Assembly: GCF_019100565.1 (NCBI RefSeq)
Contig: NZ_JAHRID010000003.1
Span: forward strand, 62,001 to 126,000
Direction: 5' to 3'
Origin: Arsukibacterium indicum
GTDB taxonomy: Bacteria; Pseudomonadota; Gammaproteobacteria; Enterobacterales; Alteromonadaceae
DNA length: 64,000 bases
Positions 37,225-46,023 of this stretch are shown piece after piece. Position numbers and translations under genes: made by a program. How positions within the stretch are numbered: position 1 is the first letter of the stretch; each line of letters opens with the position of its first letter. Below the pieces are notes generated by a model. That model did not search any database and had not been told where the DNA came from. It saw nothing but the letters and a program-made list of their open reading frames with translations.

Positions 37225-37802
37225 TGCAGATGGGCTTTTGGATCCGGAAAATAATACTGCTTTCTATTGTGGCTATTGGCGCTTATTTGCTGCTGAGCAA
37301 ATCTGAAATGATTTTTAAAGGGGAAACGGTTAACACGGCAGCCCGCGGTTTCAGCGAGTTTTACAGTAAAATCCGCGGTAACCAGGCCGGCAGCAACGAG
37401 CAGAGTGATTATCATATTACACTGCCCGACACCAGTGGCCAGTTAAGCCGCAACCTGGCCCAGCGTGGTCGTGAAGTGATGCCCGCCGCAGCAAACTGGC
37501 AGGGGCTGGTCACCGACCGCCGGTTTCGGGCCGGTGATAGTTTAAAAAACACTCTCAGCCAGTATGCCCGCAGTGAGGGTGTAGAATTATACTGGACCTT
37601 GCCGCGCGATTACGTGGTTAAACAGTATTTTCAAACCGATACAACCTTGCTGGGCACGGTACAGAGCATTGGGAAAGCCATTGCGCCAGACTTTGCCGAA
37701 CCGGTGTTAACATACTTTTGCCCGAATGAGCGCGCTGCGGTTATTACAGACCGGCTTACGCCTTATCTGCAGCAGCATTGCCAGCCGATCATCAGCGGCT
37801 AG
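37224..37802 (+). CDS. TcpQ-domain protein
   Basis: A 192-residue protein with one N-terminal membrane helix (about residues 6-26) and a C-terminal TcpQ-like domain (FRAGDSLKNTLSQYARSEGVELYWTLPRDY), the type found in pilus-assembly and peptidoglycan-associated proteins. It starts at the last base of the acyltransferase stop. A second Met two codons on is an alternative. It converges on glnE with a 4-base overlap of the stop codons. No pilus genes are near, so its role is open. Confidence 0.75.
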   Translation: MQMGFWIRKIILLSIVAIGAYLLLSKSEMIFKGETVNTAARGFSEFYSKIRGNQAGSNEQSDYHITLPDTSGQLSRNLAQRGREVMPAAANWQGLVTDRRFRAGDSLKNTLSQYARSEGVELYWTLPRDYVVKQYFQTDTTLLGTVQSIGKAIAPDFAEPVLTYFCPNERAAVITDRLTPYLQQHCQPIISG

Positions 37803-40609
37803 CCTGGCTGACTATCCGAAAATAATTGCTGCCATACCTGTTCCACCGCAGCGCGTGCTGCTGCCAGCCGGCTTTCGGTTGGCACCCGGGCCGGCGCCAG
37901 AGTGAGCCGGTGCCCCCAACCCCGTAATAGCTGATAAGCTTGCTGTAGTTCAGCAACCTGCTCTGGGGCAAGCAGACCAGCGTCAGCAGCAGCATCAAGG
38001 ATCCGGATATTATCACTGAACCGGTACAGCGCCGGGTAAGCTTTGCCATGAGCCAGCACCAGATACTGGCTGATAAACTCCAGATCGACAATACCACCGG
38101 CACTATGCTTTACATCATCGTCAGCGCTGCCATGATGACTGCGAAGCTTCTGCCGCATGGTAACCACGTCAAGGCGTAACTGCGCAGCATCGCGCTTAAG
38201 CTCTATAATATCGGCCCGGATTCTATTAAAACGGGTGGTCATTTGCTCTGCGCCGATAATCAGGCGGGCTCTGACCAGCGCCTGATGCTCCCAGGTCCAG
38301 GCTTCATCACGCAAATACTGAAAGTAGGTGTCGATGTGAATTGCCAGCAGGCCAGAGTTACCCGAAGGCCGCAGCCTTGTGTCAATATCGTACAACACAC
38401 CACTGTTGGTGCGGGTGGTTGCCAGGTGCAATACCCGCTGAGCCAGTTTCAGATAAAACTGGCGGGAGTCTATCGCTTTATCGCCATTGGTACTGGCCAG
38501 GCTATCGCAACGATGTAAAAACACTAAATCAAGATCAGAACCGTAACCCAGTTCCAGACCGCCCATTTTACCATAAGCTATTACTGCAAAGCCGCGATCA
38601 GTTTCGCTTGCTCCCTCTGGCAGGCCATAACGTGCGGTCATTTGCTGCCATGCAATGGCCACTACCTGCTCCATTACTACTTCGGCCAGCCAGGTTAAAT
38701 GGTCACTAACCTGCATTAACGGCAATGCACCACTGATATCGGCAGCAGCAATCCGCAATTGCTGCGCCTGTTTATACTGCCGGAACGTTTCCATCAGCAG
38801 CTCCAGATCGTCATCCGGCACCCGCAGCAAATACTGGCGCAACCGATCCTGATAATCAGATTTATCCGCCACCCGGTATAGCTGCTCGGGGTCGATCAGC
38901 TCATCAAGCAGCATCGGGTATCTGGCCAGTTGTTCCGCCAGCCAGCCACTCTGGGTACATAACAACACCAGCTGCTGCAGTGCCGCCGGGTTTTCAAACA
39001 GTAATTCCAGATAGGCGGTACGGGTCATAATTTGCCGGAATACTCCAAGCACCCGGCTGAGTACCAAACTGTCAGCCTGCTCGGTTTGCAGCAAATGCAG
39101 CAATATCGGCATCAGCTTACTTAAAAAATCATGGCCACGCGGGCCAACGCTGCGCTTCTGACAATCCTGGCGAAACGCCTGCAAATCCTCAATCAACTTT
39201 ACAGCAGGTTCGGTGTCCAACCAGTCCAGCTGCTCAGCCAGCTCTGCCGGGGGTAACTGACTACCCCACAATAAGCGGCCGATACCTAACTCCTGCTGCT
39301 CCGGACTGTCTTCATGATCAATGACCAGCTTGAATTGCTGATGCACCCTGGCCATCGCATCGGCTACCTGCTGCTGTAAGGTAGGCCAGTCAGCAATATT
39401 CAGACAGGCGAGCAGTTGCAACCTGCCGTTATCGTCAGCAGGCAGGGTTTGTGTCTGTTTGTCATCAATGCCCTGCAGCGCCTGCTCTACCTGGCGCAGA
39501 AATAAGTAATCTCTTTTTAACTCGTTGGCCTGGCTGGCGGTTAACATCTCATGTTGCACCAGGCCTTCAAGCGCCAGCAACAGGCTTTGTTGTTGCAGTT
39601 GCGGAATTCTGCCACCGCGGATCAGCTGCAGGGTTTGCACCACAAACTCGACTTCCCGAATGCCACCTGCACCCAGTTTGATGTTGTCTACCCGATTGCG
39701 CCGCCGGTTTTCCTGCTCTATCAGTTGTTTCATCCGCCGCAGCGACTCAATAGCAGAGAAGTCGATATATCGCCGGTAAATAAACGGTTTTAATAATTTT
39801 TGCAGTTCTGCTGTATGCTGTGGTTCAGGATTCAGCACGCGGGCTTTAAGCAGGGCATACCGCTCCCAGTCGCGGCCCTGCTCCTGATAATAATCTTCCA
39901 GTGCTGCAAAGCTCAGCACCAGCGGGCCGCTGTCGCCAAATGGTCTTAACCGCATATCTACCCGGTAGACAAAACCATCTGCCGTGGCTTGATGTAACGC
40001 CGCAATCAGCTTTTGGCCTACTTTAGTAAAAAACTGCTGATGCTCCAGTGTCCGCCGACCGTCCCGGGTTTCACCATGCCCCGGATAGGTAAAAATAAGG
40101 TCAATATCAGAAGAAAAATTAAGCTCTTTACCGCCAAGCTTACCCATGCCAAGGATAAGCATCGGCATCGGTAAATCGCAATCATCAAAAGGTGTACCAT
40201 TTTGCTGCTGTTGCGCCTGATACGCCCAGTGATAGGCGCTGTTAATCAGACAATCGGCCAGGCTTGAGACTCTGGCCAGACTTTGTTCTATGTCTTGCAA
40301 CTGATAAATATCGGCGGCTAGAAGCATGGTCAGTGCCCGGTTTCTGTAGCGCCGTAACTGACGGAATACCGCTGTTTCGTCTGCTGGATCAACACTACTA
40401 AGTGGGTTCTGCCAGGGCTGGTTAAGCTGGTGTGCCAACGCCTCTTTATCCAGTAGCAGTTCTGTCAGCTCCGGTTGCTGAATCAAGGTCCGCCCCAAAA
40501 ACAAACTGGCTTTTAACAAGCTGATAAGCTGTTGTTGCTGTGCATCAGCCAGCTCTGCTCCTCTGAGCTGATGGTAAGCTTCCTGCCAGTAGCTGTCCGA
40601 GTGACTCAT
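37799..40609 (-). CDS. glnE: Bifunctional glutamine synthetase adenylyltransferase/deadenylase
   Basis: A 936-residue protein controlling glutamine synthetase by adding and removing AMP in response to PII. The two nucleotidyltransferase centres are GMGKLGGKELNFSSDIDLIF (about residues 150-169, removal) and AYGKMGGLELGYGSDLDLVF (about residues 670-690, addition). Length is close to E. coli GlnE. It overlaps ygiF by 4 bases at its start, as in E. coli order. Confidence 0.96.
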   Translation of the reverse strand: MSHSDSYWQEAYHQLRGAELADAQQQQLISLLKASLFLGRTLIQQPELTELLLDKEALAHQLNQPWQNPLSSVDPADETAVFRQLRRYRNRALTMLLAADIYQLQDIEQSLARVSSLADCLINSAYHWAYQAQQQQNGTPFDDCDLPMPMLILGMGKLGGKELNFSSDIDLIFTYPGHGETRDGRRTLEHQQFFTKVGQKLIAALHQATADGFVYRVDMRLRPFGDSGPLVLSFAALEDYYQEQGRDWERYALLKARVLNPEPQHTAELQKLLKPFIYRRYIDFSAIESLRRMKQLIEQENRRRNRVDNIKLGAGGIREVEFVVQTLQLIRGGRIPQLQQQSLLLALEGLVQHEMLTASQANELKRDYLFLRQVEQALQGIDDKQTQTLPADDNGRLQLLACLNIADWPTLQQQVADAMARVHQQFKLVIDHEDSPEQQELGIGRLLWGSQLPPAELAEQLDWLDTEPAVKLIEDLQAFRQDCQKRSVGPRGHDFLSKLMPILLHLLQTEQADSLVLSRVLGVFRQIMTRTAYLELLFENPAALQQLVLLCTQSGWLAEQLARYPMLLDELIDPEQLYRVADKSDYQDRLRQYLLRVPDDDLELLMETFRQYKQAQQLRIAAADISGALPLMQVSDHLTWLAEVVMEQVVAIAWQQMTARYGLPEGASETDRGFAVIAYGKMGGLELGYGSDLDLVFLHRCDSLASTNGDKAIDSRQFYLKLAQRVLHLATTRTNSGVLYDIDTRLRPSGNSGLLAIHIDTYFQYLRDEAWTWEHQALVRARLIIGAEQMTTRFNRIRADIIELKRDAAQLRLDVVTMRQKLRSHHGSADDDVKHSAGGIVDLEFISQYLVLAHGKAYPALYRFSDNIRILDAAADAGLLAPEQVAELQQAYQLLRGWGHRLTLAPARVPTESRLAAARAAVEQVWQQLFSDSQPG

Positions 40610-41553
40610 AGCGTCTGATCGCCCGTGGCCAGGTTGCTTTGCTGTAACAGCAGCTGGCTTAGCGAGAGCAGAAAACTGTTGTAAAGCGGCAACTCAAACA
40701 CCTCGATTCCTTGCAGAACCTGGCCGGCCAGCGCTGCCGCTTGCTCACTGTAATCATGATATTGCAAGGCGGTAAGCTCGTCGCTCAGGCTCTGCAGATA
40801 ATGGCCGGCCTGTTCCAGCAATGGTAGATGCAGGGCCTGATCCGTCAGATCGGCCCGTTGTCGGTAGTACAGTGCTTCAGTGCCTTGCAGTGCGGTCAGA
40901 TTAGCAATCAGCCCCTGTTGGCCGCTCAGCGGCTTGCTAAGCTGCTGTTTACCTGCCAGCAGATAGCCTCTGGCGGCTTTACTCAGCCAGCCGGTGCGCA
41001 GGGGCAGCTTGCTAATTAAATGTTTTGCCACGCTAAACAACGGATTAATTTTGCCACTTAACAGTTCCAGCTCAAGTTCAGTAATACGCTCAGTTTTGTC
41101 AGCAGCTATTACCTCGCCACAATCGTATACCACGTCCAGTAAGCTGTCGCCTGTGACCAGCTGCCAGTTGTGGCGAATAAAATCGGTGCGGAAAATCTCG
41201 GTTAGCTGCTGTTGCAACGTGGTTATATTCGTACCCTCCGGCCAGATTTCAGCAGGAAATGCCGCCAACTCAGGTACAATATCAGCAGCGGGCAGATTAT
41301 ATTCCGGCCGGGCCTGTAAGGCACCATGCTGCTGCCCCGCCAGTTTAATGGTTTGTTCAAAACAACCATTTTTCAAACGGCTGCGCAGTCCCATATTGTG
41401 GCGGCGAAACCAGTTATCCGGTGTATCGTAATAGGCATTAAGTAAGGTGGCAGGGCCTTTGTCAGTGAGGTTGCCACAGGTCGCTAACAGCGCGGGTAGT
41501 TTAGTGCTATCCGCCGTGGCTACTAAAAACTTTAATTCCAGTTCCATACTCAT
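40606..41553 (-). CDS. ygiF: CYTH-domain inorganic triphosphatase (YgiF-like, shortened)
   Basis: A 315-residue protein with the CYTH tunnel-fold signature ELELKF (ExExK) at its start and the RSRLKNGCFEQTIK segment, so a triphosphatase domain fills about residues 1-200. E. coli YgiF is about 430 residues with a full C-terminal CHAD helical domain; here only about 100 residues follow, resembling a truncated CHAD half. The stop overlaps the glnE start by 4 bases. An alternative Met two codons downstream is possible. Confidence 0.85.
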   Translation of the reverse strand: MSMELELKFLVATADSTKLPALLATCGNLTDKGPATLLNAYYDTPDNWFRRHNMGLRSRLKNGCFEQTIKLAGQQHGALQARPEYNLPAADIVPELAAFPAEIWPEGTNITTLQQQLTEIFRTDFIRHNWQLVTGDSLLDVVYDCGEVIAADKTERITELELELLSGKINPLFSVAKHLISKLPLRTGWLSKAARGYLLAGKQQLSKPLSGQQGLIANLTALQGTEALYYRQRADLTDQALHLPLLEQAGHYLQSLSDELTALQYHDYSEQAAALAGQVLQGIEVFELPLYNSFLLSLSQLLLQQSNLATGDQTL

Positions 41554-41695
41554 ATCAGACTATCCTCTGTAGCAGGCTGCGCTCAGCCTGGCCAACTTTT
41601 ACACTTGTCAAGTTGCTGACAACTCCCTATCATCCGGGGTATTGTGTTAACCCCTGCACCAGCGTAACCGTTGATTAGATTGAATTAGGATACCT

Positions 41696-42307
41696 ATGTT
41701 TAGATTATTTCGCAGCTCTGTTTCCCGGATATTTTTCCTGCCTCTGGTTGTTTTAACTTTTAGCCTGCCGCTTATGGCGCAGCAGGCCAGCGAAGAAAAG
41801 CCGGCTTTTATCAGTGACGCGCTGTTTGTTTATCTGCATTCGGGCCCCGGTAATCAGTACCGGATCGTCGGCACGATCAACGCAGGTCAGCCCATTACCT
41901 ATATCAGTGAAGACAATGAGTATGCTCAAATCAGATATGATGGCGATAAAACCGGCTGGTTACCGAAGGAATACATCAGCTACTCTCCCGGCCTTGTTAC
42001 CCAACTGGAAAACCTCACTGAGCGCTTTGACAATCAGCAGCGTCAGCTGCAACAACTTGAAGAAGAACGAAATAGCTTAAACAGTCAGCTTAACAGCGCG
42101 ATTGTTGAACGCGAAAATGCTCAGGAGCAGCTGGCTCAGGCAAACCGCTCTTATGAGCAACTGAAAGCGCAGCTGGAGGCAACCCAAACCAGTATCTGGC
42201 AAAACCCGATGGTTATTGGTTCAGCCATTTTATTAATCGGCCTTATTTTTGGTTTAGTCTTGCCTGCCTTATGGCCAAAGCGTCGCGAAAGCGAACGCTG
42301 GATGTAA
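41696..42307 (+). CDS. ygiM: SH3-domain protein, TIGR04211 family (YgiM)
   Basis: A 203-residue exported protein: signal peptide (to about residue 28, LMAQQ), a bacterial SH3 domain (YLHSGPGNQYRIVGTINAGQPITYI), a Gln/Glu-rich coiled coil (about 95-160), and a C-terminal transmembrane helix (MVIGSAILLIGLIFGLVLPALW). This matches the YgiM/TIGR04211 layout; it precedes cca in E. coli too, here separated by the Lrp, HD and Gsp genes. Its role is thought to be at the cell envelope. Confidence 0.88.
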   Translation: MFRLFRSSVSRIFFLPLVVLTFSLPLMAQQASEEKPAFISDALFVYLHSGPGNQYRIVGTINAGQPITYISEDNEYAQIRYDGDKTGWLPKEYISYSPGLVTQLENLTERFDNQQRQLQQLEEERNSLNSQLNSAIVERENAQEQLAQANRSYEQLKAQLEATQTSIWQNPMVIGSAILLIGLIFGLVLPALWPKRRESERWM

Positions 42308-42312
42308 CGGCG

Positions 42313-42828
42313 TTACTGCGCCAGGCTGTCGTTGGCTTTCAACGGCAGCCCGGTGTCACGCTTAACCTGCTCTATCACCACATAGGTGTGGTTTTTTACT
42401 ACGCCGGGCAAATCAACAATTTGCTCCAGAATAATCCGGTAGGCATCCATATTCGGCAGCCGCAATTTTAACAGATAGTCAAAGCCGCCTGCGACCATAT
42501 GGCACTCAACCACATGCGGCACTTTTAATACCTCATCTTTAAAGCGGTCAAATACCGCGCTGGTAGTGTTATCCAGGGTAATTTCTATAAAAACCGTCGT
42601 TCCGAAACCCAGCATTCCGGCATTTAAGCGCGCGCCATAACCTTCAATATAACCATTTTTTTCCAACCGCTTTACCCGGTCAATACAAGGGCTGGCGCTC
42701 AGGTTTACTTTCTTTGCCAAATCAACGTTGGCTATCCGCCCCTCTTTTTGCAGGGTATCAAGAATATTCAGGTCAATCCGATCCAGGCTTTTCGGTTTTA
42801 ATGGTAACGTCATGATTGCGGCTGTCAT
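42313..42828 (-). CDS. lrp: Lrp/AsnC-family leucine-responsive regulator
   Basis: A 171-residue regulator: N-terminal HTH (LDRIDLNILDTLQKEGRIANVDLAKKVNLSASPCIDRVKRLE) and a RAM-type ligand-binding domain. It closely resembles E. coli Lrp, including MDAYRIILEQIVDLPGV. Start could be Met 42828 or Met 42813 (MTLPLKPK). It converges on ygiM and shares a 250-base divergent region with the HD gene. Confidence 0.9.
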   Translation of the reverse strand: MTAAIMTLPLKPKSLDRIDLNILDTLQKEGRIANVDLAKKVNLSASPCIDRVKRLEKNGYIEGYGARLNAGMLGFGTTVFIEITLDNTTSAVFDRFKDEVLKVPHVVECHMVAGGFDYLLKLRLPNMDAYRIILEQIVDLPGVVKNHTYVVIEQVKRDTGLPLKANDSLAQ

Positions 42829-43037
42829 ACTAAGGCACTAATCAGCCGATTATATACTGATAATTATTAAAAATAACCAGTCGGGCCGGCTGGTAGACGA
42901 TAACAAACAAAAACAACAAAATTGCTAACTTTTGCTATGCTTAGTTTTAATAAATTATAAAACGCTGAGCTGCTCCACTTAAGCGCAGAAACACTGCTTT
43001 TAATCGACACGTTAACGTCAGGTTAAGTGATTTAGCG

Positions 43038-43043
43038 TATAAT
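43038..43043 (+). promoter_or_regulatory. Candidate -10 box of the HD-domain gene
   Basis: TATAAT lies 40 bases before the ATG at 43083. No good -35 is found at 16-18 bases; TTAACG at 43012-43017 leaves 20 bases. The surrounding region is AT-rich. Confidence 0.5.
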
Positions 43044-43082
43044 CAGGCTTCTTTTTTGGCATAGGTTTAAGCTGGCAATTGG

Positions 43083-44222
43083 ATGGCATATCAAAAAGTT
43101 TCTGTCACTGAGCTGCAACCTGGCAGTTATGTTGTTGAAGTAGTTGAACAACGCGGTGATATTATCGTTAAGCATGCCGGCTGGGTTCGCAGCCAGCAGG
43201 CTATTGCACAATTGCAGGCCAAAGGCGTATTGGCCGTTCTGGTCGACCCTGCCCGATTTTTAGCAACAGAAGTACCGACACCAGAACCAGAAAAAGCCGC
43301 ACCGCCGGCTGCCGAGCCTGAACCCGCGCCGGCCCGGCACCTTTTTGCTGACGAATGGCCCCGTGCCGAAAAAGCCCTGCTGCAAAGTCAGCGGGTGCAG
43401 CAACTGGTGTTAGACGCTACCCGCAGTCAGCAACCCATTGACCTGATGCTGGTACACGAAGTCAGCTCCGGATTGTCCGACTCAGTCAGCCGCAATCAGG
43501 ATGTACTGTTATGTTTAACCAGGATTGCAGAGCAAAGCGACAGCCTGTTGCAGCACAGTGTTAACTGTGCAGTTTATATTGCCGCTTTCGCTAAATTTAT
43601 TAACTTACCCAGCGATCGCAGCAAAACTCTTATTACCGCAGCGTTATTACATGATGTTGGTAAAGCATTGAAACCTGAATTACTCAGCCAGCCTGATCAC
43701 GCCGCCATTGGTACCAGTCTGGCCGCCCTGCAACGTAATAAAGATTTAGCCGGACAGGTATCTCTTTGGATCAGTCAGCATTGTGCGTTGCTTGATGGCA
43801 GCGGCTCACCGCCAATTAAGGGTAATCAAATAGCGAAAGGCAGCCAGATGCTGGCTATTGTTAATCAGTACGAAAAACTGACTAACCCGGCTAGCAGTAA
43901 TCAGAGCCCGTTAGCTGCATCACGCTATTTGCTGAGCCAGACGCCATTGCAGCTGGATACCGAATTACTGCAGTTATTTATTAAATGCATCGGTGTTTAT
44001 CCACCCGGTACCGTGGTTAAACTGAGCACCGGCAAGTTGGCACTGGTACTGGAAAATAACCCGAAAAAGCCTACTCAGCCGAAAGTGAAGTTGTTTTATC
44101 ACAGCGTGCATCAGCATCATATTGTGCCAAAGGTTATGGACTTATCCCGCCAGCAGGAAGAGCATATTGAAGGTTGTGTTGATTTAAAAAAATACGGCCT
44201 GGACGTACGTAACTATCTTTAA
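43083..44222 (+). CDS. Degenerate HD-GYP domain protein with DUF3391
   Basis: A 379-residue protein: an N-terminal DUF3391-like region (about 1-70), a Pro/Glu linker, and an HD-GYP-type fold. HD-GYP enzymes hydrolyse cyclic-di-GMP. Here the core LHDVGK is intact, but the HHE motif reads QHC, GYP reads GSP (DGSGSPPIKG), and the two Asp of the D..DAL motif are N and E (VNQYEKLTN). It is thus likely unable to bind the full metal centre and may act as a binding or signalling protein. A 21-bp tandem duplication covers its stop codon. Confidence 0.82.
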   Translation: MAYQKVSVTELQPGSYVVEVVEQRGDIIVKHAGWVRSQQAIAQLQAKGVLAVLVDPARFLATEVPTPEPEKAAPPAAEPEPAPARHLFADEWPRAEKALLQSQRVQQLVLDATRSQQPIDLMLVHEVSSGLSDSVSRNQDVLLCLTRIAEQSDSLLQHSVNCAVYIAAFAKFINLPSDRSKTLITAALLHDVGKALKPELLSQPDHAAIGTSLAALQRNKDLAGQVSLWISQHCALLDGSGSPPIKGNQIAKGSQMLAIVNQYEKLTNPASSNQSPLAASRYLLSQTPLQLDTELLQLFIKCIGVYPPGTVVKLSTGKLALVLENNPKKPTQPKVKLFYHSVHQHHIVPKVMDLSRQQEEHIEGCVDLKKYGLDVRNYL

Positions 44223-44254
44223 AGCGCTACCTGCTAACTTTAAAGCGCTACCTG

Positions 44255-45007
44255 CTAATTGTAGTCTGTGAGGGCAGGCATACTGAATAACTCATCACCC
44301 ATTTGCAGTAATACGAAATGCGGGGTAATTTCTGATAATCGGATATCAGCAGTAATCCATTGTCCTTCCTGTAAGCTTTTACCATTAACTTTAACCCAGC
44401 GCTGCGAACTTTGGGTTGCATAAACGTGGGCCTCAAACCTCAGTGATGGTATTTGCTGCTGCATTAATAATGGCAACTCGCTGATATCCTTGGCCGGTGC
44501 ACTGTTTCCCCTGACCACCGACCTTGACTGGCGATTATCGACGTCACTGGCTGCCATAGCCGAGGCAAAGCGCTGACGTAACTCATCTGATACTTCAACC
44601 TCTGGCAGCGCGGCCTGCTCTTTCTGTTCACTTGTCTGGCTGGCTTGCGATTCAGCAGCCGGTGCAGTAACACTGACTATTTTGGGTTCAGCTTTAAATT
44701 GCTCCTGCTCGGGCAGTGCCGGAGTCGCCGCAACTGATTCAGCGCTCTGTAATGCTGCGGCAATGCTGGTGCTGCTGGCAAGTTCGGGCTCTGCCTGCTG
44801 ATCGTTACTAACAGCAACCTCAATACTGGCATCATTGGTTTTTTGGTTTGTCTGTTGCCACCAACTGGCCAGTGCAACCCCCAGCAGTACGGCCAGACAA
44901 AACCCCAGCAGCAAAGCCAGATTGCGCCAGCCATTACCTTGCTGCCGTCCGCCGACAGCCGTTGCCGGCTCAACCTGTTGTTTCAGTGCATCCATTAAAA
45001 TTGACAA
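44255..45007 (-). CDS. gspB: General secretion pathway protein B (GspB/ExeB-like)
   Basis: A 250-residue protein: short N-terminal ILMDALKQQ motif, one transmembrane helix (about residues 29-51), a Gln/Glu/Ala-rich linker, and a C-terminal GspB domain (SELPLLMQQQIPSLRFEAHVYATQSSQRWVKVNGKSLQEGQW). Paired with GspA it helps assemble the type II secretion secretin through peptidoglycan. It follows gspA by one base. The T2SS structural genes are not in the window. Confidence 0.9.
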   Translation of the reverse strand: MSILMDALKQQVEPATAVGGRQQGNGWRNLALLLGFCLAVLLGVALASWWQQTNQKTNDASIEVAVSNDQQAEPELASSTSIAAALQSAESVAATPALPEQEQFKAEPKIVSVTAPAAESQASQTSEQKEQAALPEVEVSDELRQRFASAMAASDVDNRQSRSVVRGNSAPAKDISELPLLMQQQIPSLRFEAHVYATQSSQRWVKVNGKSLQEGQWITADIRLSEITPHFVLLQMGDELFSMPALTDYN

Positions 45008-45008
45008 A

Positions 45009-45947
45009 TTATCCTCTCAACATCGGCAGTACAACCATCGCCAATAAAAACCCGATAACTATACCAGTGCCAGCCAGCAGCGGCCAGAACCATCCAGGCA
45101 ATGCTGTACGCACCGCACCAGCAGAACCAGACGAATTCAGGGGCAACACCTCGCCTGCGGCGCGTTGCACCTGCGCTACCTCTACCAATGGCTTTTGCTG
45201 GCTGTATGCCGCAAGCATGGCCCGGTCGGCCAGTAAGTTAAGTAGCCGGGGTATACCACCACTTTGCTGATAAAGTGCGGTTACCGCTTTGGGGCTGAAT
45301 ACCGGCCGGCTGCAGCCTGCCACTTGCAGCCGGTATTTTAAATACTGCTGCACCTCGTTTAAATCCAGCGGCAACAAATGGTAACGGGCTGTTATTCGCT
45401 GTGCTAACTGGCGTAAGTCATTACGCTGCAATAATTGCTGCAGTTCCGGCTGACCGATTAAAATAACCTGCAGTAATTTCCTGGTATTGGTTTCCAGATT
45501 GGTCAGCAGCCGCAGTTGCTCCAGCACAGCCGGCTGCAGGTGCTGGGCTTCATCAATGATCAGAATGGTTTTTCTGCCTGCCTGGTGGTTCTTTTGCAAA
45601 CGCTGGGTAATTTTATCGCCCAACAGTTTCAAACTGGCATCGGCCTTTTTATAGCGGATTTTCAGTTCGTCACAAATGGCCGCCAGCAACTCCAGCTCAG
45701 ACAAGGTTGGATTGAGGATAAAGGCAACATCGGTATCCGTATCCAGTTCCTGCAGCAGCGAACGTGACACTGTGGTTTTGCCGGTACCTACTTCGCCGGT
45801 CAGCAATACAAAGCCACCAGCATCGCCCAGACCATAGCGTAAATGGGCCAGCGCCTCAGTATGCCTGGCGCCCAGATACATAAAATCCGGATTCGGGGCA
45901 ATCGAAAAAGGGGGGCTGGTTAAACCGAAAAAACCGGTATACATCAA
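45009..45947 (-). CDS. gspA: GspA/ExeA-type AAA ATPase
   Basis: A 312-residue protein with the N-terminal FGLTSPPFSIAPNPDFMYLG motif, Walker A GEVGTGKTT (about residues 52-60), Walker B ILIIDEAQ, and a C-terminal transmembrane helix (WPLLAGTGIVIGFLLAMVVLPML). E. coli/Aeromonas ExeA has a further periplasmic peptidoglycan-binding domain that is lacking here, as in short GspA forms. It is co-transcribed with gspB; together they support T2SS secretin assembly. Confidence 0.88.
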   Translation of the reverse strand: MMYTGFFGLTSPPFSIAPNPDFMYLGARHTEALAHLRYGLGDAGGFVLLTGEVGTGKTTVSRSLLQELDTDTDVAFILNPTLSELELLAAICDELKIRYKKADASLKLLGDKITQRLQKNHQAGRKTILIIDEAQHLQPAVLEQLRLLTNLETNTRKLLQVILIGQPELQQLLQRNDLRQLAQRITARYHLLPLDLNEVQQYLKYRLQVAGCSRPVFSPKAVTALYQQSGGIPRLLNLLADRAMLAAYSQQKPLVEVAQVQRAAGEVLPLNSSGSAGAVRTALPGWFWPLLAGTGIVIGFLLAMVVLPMLRG

Positions 45948-46023
45948 AGCATCCTGCGTTAATAGCGCTGCAAATTAGACTGACGGCGCTATAATGGCAA
46001 AAAATAAGCAATCAGGAAAGCAT

